Below, one piece after another: positions 7,967 to 15,942 of a DNA stretch of 64,000 nucleotides (positions are counted from its first letter, which is position 1; every line of letters begins with the position of its first letter). Source of the stretch: an uncultured Sphingopyxis sp. (GTDB lineage Bacteria; Pseudomonadota; Alphaproteobacteria; Sphingomonadales; Sphingomonadaceae); NCBI RefSeq assembly GCF_900078365.1, contig NZ_LT598653.1, positions 3,419,501-3,483,500 of the forward strand. Reading direction: 5' to 3'. Under the pieces are notes generated by a model, which worked only from the letters and a program-made list of their open reading frames with translations, was not told the origin of the DNA and did no database searches. A program made the position numbers and the translations under genes.

Positions 7967-8980
7967 ATGAGCTTTTCCACGCGCCTGCTCGCTTGGTACG
8001 ACCGCTCGGCGCGCATCCTGCCGTGGCGGATCGCGCCGGGGAGCGGGGAGACCCCCGATCCCTATCGCGTGTGGCTGGCCGAGGTGATGCTGCAGCAGAC
8101 GACGGTGGCGGCGGTCGCGGGCTATTTCGCGCGCTTCACGGCGCGCTGGCCGACGGTCGCCGACCTCGCCGCGGCAGATGACGCCGACGTCATGGCGGCG
8201 TGGGCGGGGCTTGGCTATTATGCCCGCGCGCGCAACCTGCTCGCCTGCGCGCGCGCCGTTGTGGCGGAGCATGGCGGGCGCTTTCCCGATAGTGAGGCGG
8301 GGCTGCGCGCGCTGCCCGGGGTCGGCGACTATACCGCCGCCGCCGTCGCGGCGATCGCCTTCGGGCGCGCGGCGGTGGTGGTCGATGCCAATATCCAGCG
8401 CGTGATCGCGCGCCACCGGCTGATCGAAACCCCGCTACCGATGGCGAAGCGCGAAATTCGCGCCGCGCTCGCGCCGCTGGTCCCCGGCGACCGGCCGGGC
8501 GATTTCGCGCAGGCGATGATGGATCTCGGCGCGACCGTCTGCACGCCGCGCTCGCCCGCCTGCGCGATCTGCCCTGTCACGGCCGACTGCCGCGCGCGCG
8601 GGCGGCCCGACATCGAGCGCCTGCCGGTCAAGCCGCCGAAAAAGGCGAAGCCGCACCGGCACGGGCTGGCCTATTGGATCGAACGCGACGGGGCGATCTG
8701 GCTCACGCGCCGACCCGACAAGGGGATGCTCGGCGGGATGCGCGCGCTGCCCGGCGGCGACTGGTCGGACGATCCGCCCGCCGAGTCGGGAGTCGTGCGC
8801 GTCGATCATGGCTTCACCCATTTCGACCTGACGCTGACCTTGGTGCATCGCGAAGTGCCGCCTGAATCCCCCGGCGCCGCAGCGGAAGGCCTGTGGTGGC
8901 CGATCGCGGAGCTTGACGCCGCGGGGCTGCCGACGCTCTATCGCAAGCTGACCGACAAGATGCTGGAGAGAGACGCATGA
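7967..8980 (+). CDS. mutY: A/G-specific adenine DNA glycosylase
   Basis: A 337-residue base-excision repair enzyme that removes adenine mispaired with 8-oxoguanine. The catalytic domain shows EVMLQQTTV, a helix-hairpin-helix with LPGVGDYTA (about residues 113-121) and the VDANIQRV segment that follows. A four-cysteine iron-sulfur loop (C-x6-C-x2-C-x5-C, CTPRSPACAICPVTADC) sits near residues 191-208. The C-terminal third is a Nudix-like 8-oxoG recognition domain (LARRP / LGGMRALPGG-type segments). The ATG at 7967 matches the family N-terminus. The last codons overlap the next gene in ATGA. Confidence 0.95.
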   Translation: MSFSTRLLAWYDRSARILPWRIAPGSGETPDPYRVWLAEVMLQQTTVAAVAGYFARFTARWPTVADLAAADDADVMAAWAGLGYYARARNLLACARAVVAEHGGRFPDSEAGLRALPGVGDYTAAAVAAIAFGRAAVVVDANIQRVIARHRLIETPLPMAKREIRAALAPLVPGDRPGDFAQAMMDLGATVCTPRSPACAICPVTADCRARGRPDIERLPVKPPKKAKPHRHGLAYWIERDGAIWLTRRPDKGMLGGMRALPGGDWSDDPPAESGVVRVDHGFTHFDLTLTLVHREVPPESPGAAAEGLWWPIAELDAAGLPTLYRKLTDKMLERDA

Positions 8981-10263
8981 ACATGATGGTTTCGCGCCGC
9001 GCGCTGATGGGCGGGATGGCGCTGGCGGGCGCGGGCGCGCTGCTGCCGCGCGCCGCGCTCGCGTGGCGCGCCGACGGCGCGGCGCTCTATCCCGCGACCA
9101 GCGCCTTCATCAAGGGCTTTGTCGACCGCCGCGAACTCGCGGGTACGCTCGCCGCGATCGGCAAGGGGCAGGAGGCGCCGGTGTTCATCGGCGCGGGGGT
9201 GCAATCGAACGGTTCGCCGACGCCGGTCGGTCCCGACACGCTGTGGCGCCTCTATTCGATGACCAAGCCGGTCACCGGGATCGCGGCGATGCTGCTGATC
9301 GAGGACGGCAAGATGACGCTCGACCAGCCGATCGCCGATTTCCTGCCCGCCTTCGCCAATATGAAGGTGCAGAACACCCCCGACGGGTCGCTCACCGACG
9401 TGCGTCCGGCGAAAGGGCCGATCACGGTGCGGCAATTGCTAACCCACACCGCAGGGCTCGGCTACAACATCATCCAGAAGGGGCCGATCAAGACGGCCTA
9501 TGACCGCGCGGGTATCGTCGGCGGCCAGGCGAGCCGCCTGCCGATTCCCGGCTTTGCCGAAGTGACGCCGGCGCCGAGCCTCGCCGCGATGGCCGACCGG
9601 CTCGCCGAATTGCCGCTCGTCTATGAACCGGGGACCAAATGGAGCTATTCGATCGGCCTCGACCTGATGGGGCGGCTGATCGAAGTCGTGTCGGGGCAGG
9701 CGTTCGACGCCTTCCTCAAGGCGCGATTGTTCGATCCGCTCGGCATGGCGAGCACCGGGTTCATGGTGAAGGCCGAGGACGTCGGGCGCTTCACGAGCAA
9801 TTACGCGCCGTTCGGCGGGGCGCTCATCCCCTTCGATCCCGCGGCGAGCTCGATCTATCTCGATCCCCCGCCCTATCCGTTCGGCGGCGGCGGGCTCGTG
9901 TCGAGCGCGCGCGACTACGACCGCTTCCTCGCGATGCTGCTCGGTGAAGGCGAAACGGGCGGGGTCCGCGTGATGAAGCCCGAAACCGCGCGGCTCGCGA
10001 TGTCGAACCTGATCGACGACAGCATCGACCGCAAGGGGACTTTCATCGACGGCGAGGGTTTCGGCGCGGGCGGGCGCGTGTCGCTGCCGACCTCGCCCGG
10101 CGGCGAAGGCATTTTCGGCTGGGCGGGCGCCGCGGGGACGATCGGTTTCGTCCACCGGAAGCTCGGCTATCGCGCCGCGGGCTATACGCAGATCATGCCG
10201 CCCGAAGCGGTGCCGTTCCAGAGCAAGTTCGGCGAAACTTTCTTCAAGGATGTGACCGCCTGA
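8977..10263 (+). CDS. Beta-lactamase-family serine hydrolase (class C / EstB type)
   Basis: A 428-residue exported serine hydrolase. The N-terminus has a twin-arginine-like SRRALMGGM followed by a hydrophobic core and a cleavage-like ALA near residue 29. The nucleophile motif SMTK (SxxK) is within LWRLYSMTKPVTG, and a YSI triad in KWSYSIGLDLMG corresponds to the YxN position. Late motifs include GWAGAAGT. The family includes class C beta-lactamases, D-alanyl-peptidases and esterases; an esterase or peptidase role is at least as likely as antibiotic hydrolysis. It is coupled to mutY by ATGA and to nudC by TGATG. Confidence 0.85.
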   Translation: MNMMVSRRALMGGMALAGAGALLPRAALAWRADGAALYPATSAFIKGFVDRRELAGTLAAIGKGQEAPVFIGAGVQSNGSPTPVGPDTLWRLYSMTKPVTGIAAMLLIEDGKMTLDQPIADFLPAFANMKVQNTPDGSLTDVRPAKGPITVRQLLTHTAGLGYNIIQKGPIKTAYDRAGIVGGQASRLPIPGFAEVTPAPSLAAMADRLAELPLVYEPGTKWSYSIGLDLMGRLIEVVSGQAFDAFLKARLFDPLGMASTGFMVKAEDVGRFTSNYAPFGGALIPFDPAASSIYLDPPPYPFGGGGLVSSARDYDRFLAMLLGEGETGGVRVMKPETARLAMSNLIDDSIDRKGTFIDGEGFGAGGRVSLPTSPGGEGIFGWAGAAGTIGFVHRKLGYRAAGYTQIMPPEAVPFQSKFGETFFKDVTA

Positions 10264-11135
10264 TGCCGCTTCCACTCGGTTTCACCGGCGCGCGGCTCGA
10301 CCGCGCCGACCAGATGCGCACGAACGAGGCCGCGTTCGCGGCGGCGGCCGCCGATCCGCGCGCGACGTGCCTGGCGCTCGACGGGATCGATTTCGTGCCG
10401 GGCGAGCGCGGCGGACTGTTGTGGGAGCCGCTAGACCCCGCCGACGAGCGCGCGTTGATGCTGCTCGGCATCGACGATGCGGGCGCGCCGCGCTTCGTGC
10501 GCGAAGCGGCGGCGGGCGGGCGCGTAGACGCGCGCACCCGCACTGTCATGCGGCTGCTCCCCCTGCTCTCGGCCGAGGAAGCGGCGCTTTATGGCGGCGC
10601 GCGCAGCCTCGTCGACTGGCACGCGCGGCACCGTTTCTGCGCAGTGTGCGGATCGCCGACCGACCTGTTCCGCGGCGGCTGGGGACGGCGCTGCGGCAGC
10701 TGCAATGCCGAACATTTCCCGCGCGTCGACCCGGTCGTGATCATGCTCGCCGAATTTGAGGACCGCGTCCTCGTCGGGCGGCAGAGCGGCTTCCGGCCGG
10801 GCGGCTTCTCGGCGCTCGCGGGCTTTGTCGAGCCAGGCGAATCGCTGGAGGAAGCGGTCGCGCGCGAATTGTTCGAAGAAGCGGGCATCCATGTTTCGGA
10901 CGTCACCTATGTGGCGAGCCAGCCCTGGCCCTTCCCCTCGTCGCTGATGATCGGCTGCCGCGCGGTGGCGAAGGATCCGGCGCTGACGCTCGACACGACC
11001 GAGATCGAGGCGGCGATGTGGGTCGATCGCGCCGAGGTCCGCGCCGCGCTCGCGGGCGACATGGGCGCGCCGTTCCTGGCGCCGCCGTCGCTGGCGATCG
11101 CGCGCTATCTGCTGGAGGATTGGGCGGGGTTTTAG
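10263..11135 (+). CDS. nudC: NADH pyrophosphatase (NUDIX, NudC type)
   Basis: A 290-residue Nudix hydrolase that cleaves NAD(H) to NMN(H) and AMP and may remove NAD caps from RNA. A zinc ribbon is formed by CAVC and CGSC pairs from about residue 126. The Nudix box GFVEPGESLEEAVARELFEEAG starts near residue 187 and keeps all catalytic glutamates. Downstream SQPWPFPSSLM is the NudC-specific SQPWPFPxS motif. The start ATG overlaps the previous stop by one base (TGATG), consistent with co-translation. Confidence 0.95.
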   Translation: MPLPLGFTGARLDRADQMRTNEAAFAAAAADPRATCLALDGIDFVPGERGGLLWEPLDPADERALMLLGIDDAGAPRFVREAAAGGRVDARTRTVMRLLPLLSAEEAALYGGARSLVDWHARHRFCAVCGSPTDLFRGGWGRRCGSCNAEHFPRVDPVVIMLAEFEDRVLVGRQSGFRPGGFSALAGFVEPGESLEEAVARELFEEAGIHVSDVTYVASQPWPFPSSLMIGCRAVAKDPALTLDTTEIEAAMWVDRAEVRAALAGDMGAPFLAPPSLAIARYLLEDWAGF

Positions 11136-11143
11136 GATGGCGG

Positions 11144-11369
11144 TTTTGGGGTGGGGAGCGGACGTTGCCTATAACCGTCGCCCCCGCGAAGGCGGGGGCC
11201 GCCAGCGGCCTTAATCAGCGGTGCCCGCGTAAACCGACAGCGGCCCCCGCCTTCGCGGGGGCGACGGCTAGTTTCGGCCGGTCCCAGACATTCGTCATCC
11301 CGGACTTGATCCGGGATCCATTCTTTCAACGCTGCGTGAATGGACCCCGGATCAAGTCCGGGGTGACGA
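11144..11369. repeat. Composite repeat: linker, family A palindrome, linker, family B palindrome
   Basis: This stretch fills the gap between nudC and the PopZ-like gene. It starts with the linker TTTTGGGGTGGGGAGCGG. A family A palindrome follows (11175-11267, GTCGCCCCCGCGAAGGCGGG and its inverse). The linker TTTCGGCCGGTCCCAGAC leads to a family B palindrome (11294-11369, GTCATCCCGGACTTGATCCG and its inverse GGATCAAGTCCGGGGTGAC). The same two linkers recur at 43204-43487 around a different middle module. No gene is seen in 11136-11436. Confidence 0.85.
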
Positions 11370-11436
11370 TGTAAGATAGGCCGGCTTCCGGTCGAAAGCG
11401 GCCCTTGCAGTCTTCATGCCCGGAGAATGTCGAGGC

Positions 11437-11871
11437 TCAGGCTTTGCGGCCCGTAATGCGGCCGATTTCCTTCGCCACCATCGCCTCGACGAGCGGGGGC
11501 AGGTTGGTGTCGAGCCAGTCCTTGAGCATCGGGCGCAGCGCGTCGAGGACGACGTCTTCCATCGTGCGGCCGGCGGCGGCGGGCGATGCGGCAACAGGCG
11601 CCACGGCAGCGGCGGGCGCGACGGCGGCGGTGAGCGCCTCGAGCGACTGGCGCGCGGCGTCGGCGCTCGCTTCGGAGACCAGTTCGCCGGCCGCGGGCGC
11701 ATCTTCGGCGGCGGCGCGGTCTTCCTGCTCCTGAAGGTCGAGAATATCGTCGGCTTCGGCGACGCGCGCGTCGCGCGCCGCGCCCGGCGCCTCGTCGCGA
11801 GCGATCACGCGCCGAATCGACGACAAGATATCTTCCATCGACGGTTCTCGCGACATATCGCCCATCACCAA
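11437..11871 (-). CDS. DUF2497 / PopZ-like polar organizing protein
   Basis: A 144-residue protein with the two end modules of the DUF2497/PopZ family. The N-terminal SREPSMEDILSSIRRVIARD helix and the C-terminal helical block LRPMLKDWLDTNLPPLVEAMVAKEIGRI are joined by an acidic and Ala/Pro-rich linker of about 80 residues. In Caulobacter, PopZ oligomerises through the C-terminal helices at the cell pole and binds partners through the N-terminal helix. The short length fits non-Caulobacter homologues. In-frame ATGs at 11865 and 11856 are alternative starts. It follows the tolC-like gene on the same strand by 70 bases. Confidence 0.85.
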   Translation of the reverse strand: MVMGDMSREPSMEDILSSIRRVIARDEAPGAARDARVAEADDILDLQEQEDRAAAEDAPAAGELVSEASADAARQSLEALTAAVAPAAAVAPVAASPAAAGRTMEDVVLDALRPMLKDWLDTNLPPLVEAMVAKEIGRITGRKA

Positions 11872-11941
11872 GCCCCCTCAGCCCACGAAAACAGGGCGGT
11901 TAACCATCTTCTTACCGGTTCGCGGCGGCGTTTGCCAAGTC

Positions 11942-13435
11942 TTATTGTGGGGGGAGCGCGGGGGGGCCTTCGGGGACGTTGGCGTTTGCGGCAGGGACGG
12001 CGCGGGTATCGTTTGCGACCTGCTGCGGCGCCGGATCGTCGGCCCAGTCCCACAGCTCGCCCTTCACGCGCCTGTAATTGACCTCGGGGTCATAGAGCGC
12101 GCCGCCCTCGAGCCCCAGGTCGCGCGCCTCGGCCTTGCCCATCGCGGCGAGCACCGAGAAGGCGGCGACATAGCTGTTGCGCTGCGCCGAGACGAGCTGG
12201 ACCTGCGTGTTCAGATATTCCTGCTCGGCGTTCAATATGTCGAGGATCGAGCGCGTGCCGACGCTGTTCTCGGCGCGCACCCCTTCGAGCGACAGCGCAT
12301 TCGCCCCGACCGCCTGCCGCGTCGCGGCGATGATGCGCTCGTTCGCCTGCCACGCCGCATAGGCGCCGCGCGTCTGCGCGATCACCCCGCGTTCGACCTC
12401 GACATATTGCTCGATCGCCTGGCTGCTGCGCGATTGCGCCTGGCGCACCTGCGCCGAGCGGCGGCCGCCGGTGAAGATCGGCAGCGTCACCTGCACCCCC
12501 GCCGCCGCGCTCGACGTCTCCTGCGTCACGCTGACCCCGGGCACGCCGCTGTTCAGCGATCCCAGATAATTATTATAGCCGCCGTTGACGATCGCCGACA
12601 CCTTGGGCGCGCGGCTCGACTTAGCGGTGCCGATGTCGGCCTTCGAAGCGTTGACCAGCTCGTTCGCCGCCTCGATGTCGGGATTGCTGGTGAGCGCGAC
12701 CGCCACCGCATCCTCGGCGGTCGCGGGCAGGTTCGGCAGCGGCGGCGGCGCTTCGAGATCGGCCGGCGCCTCGCCGACGAGGCGGATATAGCCCTCGCGG
12801 CTCGCGATCAGATTGGCTTCGGCGGTGCGCAGGTCGCCCTCCGCCAGCGCGAGCCGCGCTTCGGACTGGGCGACGTCGGTGCGCGTCAAATCGCCGATCT
12901 CGAACCGGTCGCTCGTCGCCTGGAGATTGGTGCGCAGCACCGCGACATTCTTCTGATTGAGCTGGACGATCGCCTGGTCGCGGATGACGTCCATATAGGC
13001 GCCGACGACCTGCGAGAAGACGCTCGCTTCGGTCGCGCGCAGGTCGGCCTGCCCCGCCTCGACGCGATGTTTCGCGGCGCGCACCGCGTTGCGCACCGCG
13101 CCGCCCTGATAGAGCGGCACCGTCAGCTGCGCGCCCGCCGACAGCGAACGCGCGGGCGCGTTGAAGCTGTTGCCCGGAACGATCAGATTCTCGTCATAGC
13201 TCGCCTGCGTGCCGATGTCGGGAAGGCCGTAGCTCTTCTCGATCGGAACATTCTCGTCATTCGCGCGCTGCCCCGCCCGCGCCGCCGTCAGCGTCGGGTT
13301 GTTCTCATACGCCTTCGCCAATGCTCCCTGCAACGTCTCCGCCTCCGCCCCCGCAGGCAGCAGCAGTGCGCTCGCGGCGAGGCCGGAAAGCCAGCGGGCA
13401 CGACGAAGGGACTGTTTCTTGTCGGTATCGGTCAT
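11942..13435 (-). CDS. tolC: TolC-family outer membrane efflux/secretion channel
   Basis: A 497-residue outer membrane factor with a signal peptide (hydrophobic WLSGLAASALLLPAG, cleavage near AEA at residues 29-31). Two homologous halves each contain long helical hairpins, as in TolC: ALAKAYENNPTL opens the first repeat and NPDIEAANELVNASKADIG the second. TolC channels pair with type I secretion systems or RND pumps; the nearby RND operon has its own outer membrane factor, so this one may serve another system. The ATG at 13435 begins a good export signal; the open frame extends upstream into pcm but is not conserved-looking. A Pro-rich C-terminal tail follows the last helices. Confidence 0.9.
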   Translation of the reverse strand: MTDTDKKQSLRRARWLSGLAASALLLPAGAEAETLQGALAKAYENNPTLTAARAGQRANDENVPIEKSYGLPDIGTQASYDENLIVPGNSFNAPARSLSAGAQLTVPLYQGGAVRNAVRAAKHRVEAGQADLRATEASVFSQVVGAYMDVIRDQAIVQLNQKNVAVLRTNLQATSDRFEIGDLTRTDVAQSEARLALAEGDLRTAEANLIASREGYIRLVGEAPADLEAPPPLPNLPATAEDAVAVALTSNPDIEAANELVNASKADIGTAKSSRAPKVSAIVNGGYNNYLGSLNSGVPGVSVTQETSSAAAGVQVTLPIFTGGRRSAQVRQAQSRSSQAIEQYVEVERGVIAQTRGAYAAWQANERIIAATRQAVGANALSLEGVRAENSVGTRSILDILNAEQEYLNTQVQLVSAQRNSYVAAFSVLAAMGKAEARDLGLEGGALYDPEVNYRRVKGELWDWADDPAPQQVANDTRAVPAANANVPEGPPALPPQ

Positions 13436-13475
13436 CGTGGTGTCAGCCTGCAGCAAGGAGGGGTGGGCGGGGTCG

Positions 13476-14138
13476 TCAGAATTGAAAGCCCGCGGGCGCG
13501 GCGAAGCCGGGCAGCGACGCGACGTCCATGTCGGCGAAGCTGCGCAGCGCGACGGTGCCGCCGACCTTGACGCCTTCGACCAGCCGCGTGACCGTGCCTT
13601 CACGGCGCGCGGCGACGAGCCGACCGCCCTCCGCGAGCTGCGCGACGAGCGCGGCGGGCAGCGTTTCGATCGCGCCTTCGACGATGATGCGGTCGAACGG
13701 AGCGGCGTCGGGCGCGCCCGCGGCGAGCGGACCCTGGACCCAATGGATATTGGCGTCGGCGGTCGCGGCCTGCGCCGCCGCCATCAGCTCCGCATCTTCC
13801 TCGACCGCATGGACCTCGGCGCCGAGCCGGGCGAGCAGCGCCGCGGTATAGCCGGTCGCGCTGCCGACGAGCAGGACGCGCAGGCCGGGGCGCACCGCCG
13901 CCGCGACCAGCATGCGGCCGGCGACGAGCGGGGGATTGAGCGCGCGGCCATGCGTCAGCGCGATCGCGCGGTCCATATAGGCGACGCCGACGAGCGCCGC
14001 GGGCACGTGCGCCTCGCGCGGTACGACGGCCATCGCGCCGATCACCGCGGGATCGATGACTTCGTTCGTCCTGAGCTGGCTGTCGATCATGGCGGAGCGC
14101 ATCTCCGCCCCCGTGATTTCGCTAAACTTCGTCGCCAT
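13476..14138 (-). CDS. pcm: Protein-L-isoaspartate O-methyltransferase
   Basis: A 220-residue SAM-dependent methyltransferase that repairs isoaspartyl damage. Visible family segments are MIDSQLRTNEVID at the N-terminus, the PREAHVP motif, the SAM loop LLVGSATGYTAALLA and FDRIIVEGAIETLP. The GTGSGY-type loop is changed to VGSATGY, a variant seen in alphaproteobacterial relatives. The ATG at 14138 gives the standard start. The tolC-like gene begins 40 bases downstream, and the pcm-tolC order is common in sphingomonads and relatives. Confidence 0.9.
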   Translation of the reverse strand: MATKFSEITGAEMRSAMIDSQLRTNEVIDPAVIGAMAVVPREAHVPAALVGVAYMDRAIALTHGRALNPPLVAGRMLVAAAVRPGLRVLLVGSATGYTAALLARLGAEVHAVEEDAELMAAAQAATADANIHWVQGPLAAGAPDAAPFDRIIVEGAIETLPAALVAQLAEGGRLVAARREGTVTRLVEGVKVGGTVALRSFADMDVASLPGFAAPAGFQF

Positions 14139-14325
14139 CAGCCTCGTTCCGATTCCCTGGGGGTTAAGCCTTTGCGGGACAGCTCTAACCGAAGCGATGC
14201 TGTATTGCAATAGTAATACAGCGATGCCGCCCGCTGCGGCGCGCATAGCCCGCCCGCGCCGGACCGCCAACCCCGCATCGTCCCCGCGTCAAGGAATTCG
14301 AAGCCCGGATTGCGAAACAATCGGA

Positions 14326-14354
14326 TTGCAGTCGCGAAACGAAACCGCTAGGGG
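14326..14354 (+). promoter_or_regulatory. Predicted tRNA-Cys promoter
   Basis: TTGCAG (14326-14331) and TAGGGG (14349-14354) are separated by 17 bases and lie 30 bases before the tRNA. The -10 match is weak; position and spacing are the main support. Confidence 0.35.
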
Positions 14355-14383
14355 CGCTGTCTCCACGCATTTCAAGCGCCTGA

Positions 14384-14457
14384 GGCCCGATGGCGGAGTG
14401 GTGACGCAGCGGACTGCAAATCCGTATACGCCGGTTCGATTCCGGCTCGGGCCTCCA
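14384..14457 (+). tRNA. tRNA-Cys (anticodon GCA)
   Basis: The 74-base gene folds into a full cloverleaf. The acceptor stem GGCCCGA (14384-14390) pairs perfectly with TCGGGCC (14447-14453). The T arm is GCCGG-TTCGATT-CCGGC (14430-14446). The anticodon loop is CTGCAAA, with GCA at 14416-14418. The discriminator is T and the CCA end is encoded (14455-14457). It stands alone, with no other tRNA nearby. Confidence 0.97.
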
Positions 14458-14533
14458 AATTTTCCCCAAGATAACAACGACACCCCGCGATGGAGGGCGC
14501 GCACCTTCGTCCCTATTCGGAATGGTCGGCGCA

Positions 14534-14576
14534 ACGACAAAGGGCCGCCCCTCTCGGAGCAGCCCTTCCATTGTCG
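14534..14576 (-). terminator. Hairpin terminator of the 23-codon micro-gene
   Basis: The outer stem ACGACAA / TTGTCGT (14534-14540 and 14570-14576) encloses AGGGC / GCCCT and a C-rich loop. On the minus strand it ends GGCCCTTTGTCGT, with only a short T run. It starts 18 bases after the micro-gene stop. No T run follows on the plus strand, so a minus-strand role is favoured. Confidence 0.55.
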
Positions 14577-14593
14577 TGCCTGTCGCGGACAGC

Positions 14594-14665
14594 TTATCCG
14601 AGCTTGACCCCCGCGAGGACGGTCATGCTCAAATCTGCCGCATGCGGCGTGTGACAATGAGACAT
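14594..14665 (-). CDS. Predicted 23-residue peptide gene with strong signals
   Basis: ATG at 14665 opens a 23-codon frame ending TAA at 14594; the peptide starts MSHCHTPHAADLSM and ends VLAGVKLG. A nearly complete anti-16S sequence, AAAGGAGGTGGTC, lies just before the ATG, far stronger than the ribosome sites of most genes here. A promoter-like TTGAAT / TAGATT pair is at 14728-14701 and a hairpin follows the stop, so the transcript would be about 160 bases. The N-terminus places Cys and three His close together (HCH-x2-H), a possible metal or redox site. No family is recognised. It could also be an RNA whose frame is incidental. Confidence 0.55.
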   Translation of the reverse strand: MSHCHTPHAADLSMTVLAGVKLG

Positions 14666-14700
14666 TCGACCACCTCCTTTCGCTTGTTGACGATGGTTTC

Positions 14701-14728
14701 AATCTAGGATTTGCGGCGGCCGATTCAA
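14701..14728 (-). promoter_or_regulatory. Predicted promoter of the micro-gene
   Basis: On the minus strand TTGAAT (14728-14723) is followed after 16 bases by TAGATT (14706-14701). The start of transcription would be near 14694, giving a 5' leader of about 29 bases that contains the extended ribosome site. Confidence 0.5.
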
Positions 14729-14813
14729 GAGCGCAGGAAACGGGCCTTGCCGTTTGCCGATCGCGGCGGGAAAGAAGGTTTCGGACTCGCTCGATCGATA
14801 TAGGGAGAATCTT

Positions 14814-15194
14814 ATGGCTCACGGAACCGCCCGCATCGGCAAGGATCATTACCGCACCGAAATCTCGGTCAGCGGCCACGGCCTGATCGGCGACGAAGGG
14901 CCTGGGCTCGGCGGAAAGAATGAGGGACCCGCGCCCTATGACTTCCTGCTCGCGGGACTCGGCGCCTGCACCGCGATCACGCTGCGCATGTATGCCGACC
15001 GCAAGGGCTGGCCGCTCGAGTGGGTCGAGGTGGGGCTGAAGCTCGTCAACAGGGAGGGCCTCCGCATCGACCGGGTGTTGACGATCGCCGGGCTCGACGC
15101 GGAGCAGAAGGCCCGGCTCGCCGACATCGCCGAGCGGACGCCGGTCACGCTGACGCTGAAAGGCGGGCTGCCGATCGACACGCGGCTCGCCTGA
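14814..15194 (+). CDS. OsmC-family protein
   Basis: A 126-residue OsmC-like protein. The central helix block YDFLLAGLGACTAITLRMYADRKGW is typical and carries the first family cysteine at residue 52. The segment where OsmC/Ohr peroxidases have a second cysteine (usually CPVH) reads RTPVTLTL, so that cysteine is absent. It may therefore not be a standard thiol peroxidase. The start at ATG 14814 has TAGGGAGA upstream. It is 50 bases before the tetR gene and may share upstream transcription with it. Confidence 0.85.
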   Translation: MAHGTARIGKDHYRTEISVSGHGLIGDEGPGLGGKNEGPAPYDFLLAGLGACTAITLRMYADRKGWPLEWVEVGLKLVNREGLRIDRVLTIAGLDAEQKARLADIAERTPVTLTLKGGLPIDTRLA

Positions 15195-15206
15195 CCGGCG
15201 CGCCGC

Positions 15207-15238
15207 TGGACAAGTTGCGAAACACGACTTATATACCA
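15207..15238 (+). promoter_or_regulatory. tetR promoter with operator half-site
   Basis: TGGACA (15207-15212) and TATATA (15230-15235) are 17 bases apart. The sequence ACTTATATACCA (15227-15238) recurs almost exactly at 15921-15932 in front of the efflux operon, as expected for a site bound by the TetR protein. Transcription would begin within a few bases of the ATG at 15245, so the mRNA may be leaderless. Confidence 0.5.
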
Positions 15239-15244
15239 GCCGTT

Positions 15245-15868
15245 ATGGAAATCGAAGACGCCCCTGCTCCCACCGCTCCGCACAAGGGCCGCCCGCGCGA
15301 ATTTTGCGTCGATGCGGCGCTCGCGGCGGCGCTGCGCGTCTTTTGGTCGAAGGGGTATGAAGGCGCCTCGATGGCCGATTTGACCGAGGCGATGGGGATC
15401 ACCAAGCCCAGCCTCTATGCCGCCTTCGGCAACAAGGAGGCGCTCTTCAACAAGGCGCTCGACCTTTATGAGCGCGAAAAGGCCGATTATATGCGCGCCG
15501 CGCTCGACGCGCCGACCGCGCGCGGGGTCGCCGAGCGGCTGATGTATGGCGCGCTCGACATGTACACTTGCCCCGAGAATCCGAACGGCTGCCTTGGCGT
15601 GATCACGTCGGTCGCGTGCGGCGCCGAGGCCGAGTGCATCCGCGAGGCGGTGCTCGAACGCGGGGCGGCGGCGAAGCGCGCGATGCTCGAACGCTTCGCG
15701 CGCGCCAAGGAAGAAGGTGACTTTCCGCCCGACACCGACGCCGAGGGGCTCGCCGCTTTCCTGACCGCGGTCAATCAGGGCATGTCGGTGCAGGCGGGCG
15801 CGGGCGCGACGCGCGCCGAACTCGAACGGCTGGTCGAAACCAGCCTTAAGCTGTGGCCGGGGCGCTAG
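15245..15868 (+). CDS. TetR/AcrR-family transcriptional regulator
   Basis: A 207-residue regulator. The N-terminal helix-turn-helix spans about residues 15-65, with ALRVFWSKGYEGASMADLTEAMGITKPSLYAAFGNKEALF, and is preceded by GRPREF. The C-terminal ligand domain includes CPENPNGCLGVITSVACGAEAE, the cysteine-containing motif of the AcrR-like subgroup that carries TetR_C_16-type domains. It is probably the local repressor of the RND operon, because a shared sequence is present in both promoters. Effector unknown. Confidence 0.9.
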   Translation: MEIEDAPAPTAPHKGRPREFCVDAALAAALRVFWSKGYEGASMADLTEAMGITKPSLYAAFGNKEALFNKALDLYEREKADYMRAALDAPTARGVAERLMYGALDMYTCPENPNGCLGVITSVACGAEAECIREAVLERGAAAKRAMLERFARAKEEGDFPPDTDAEGLAAFLTAVNQGMSVQAGAGATRAELERLVETSLKLWPGR

Positions 15869-15902
15869 TAGGAAAAATTTTACTGCCCGGTACAGAATGC
15901 GC

Positions 15903-15942
15903 TTGACGCAGCGCAACATGACTTATATACCACTCAGTATAC
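15903..15942 (+). promoter_or_regulatory. RND operon promoter and TetR operator
   Basis: TTGACG (15903-15908) is followed after 17 bases by TATACC (15926-15931); TATATA two bases upstream is an alternative -10. An inverted repeat TATAC-N6-GTATA (15926-15941) overlaps the -10 and includes the sequence shared with the tetR promoter. Binding there would block transcription. Confidence 0.6.

Noticed and set aside
11872..11941. A CtrA binding site (TTAA-N7-TTAA) before the PopZ-like gene
   Set aside because: One TTAACC half-site is present, but the second half is not at the required spacing.
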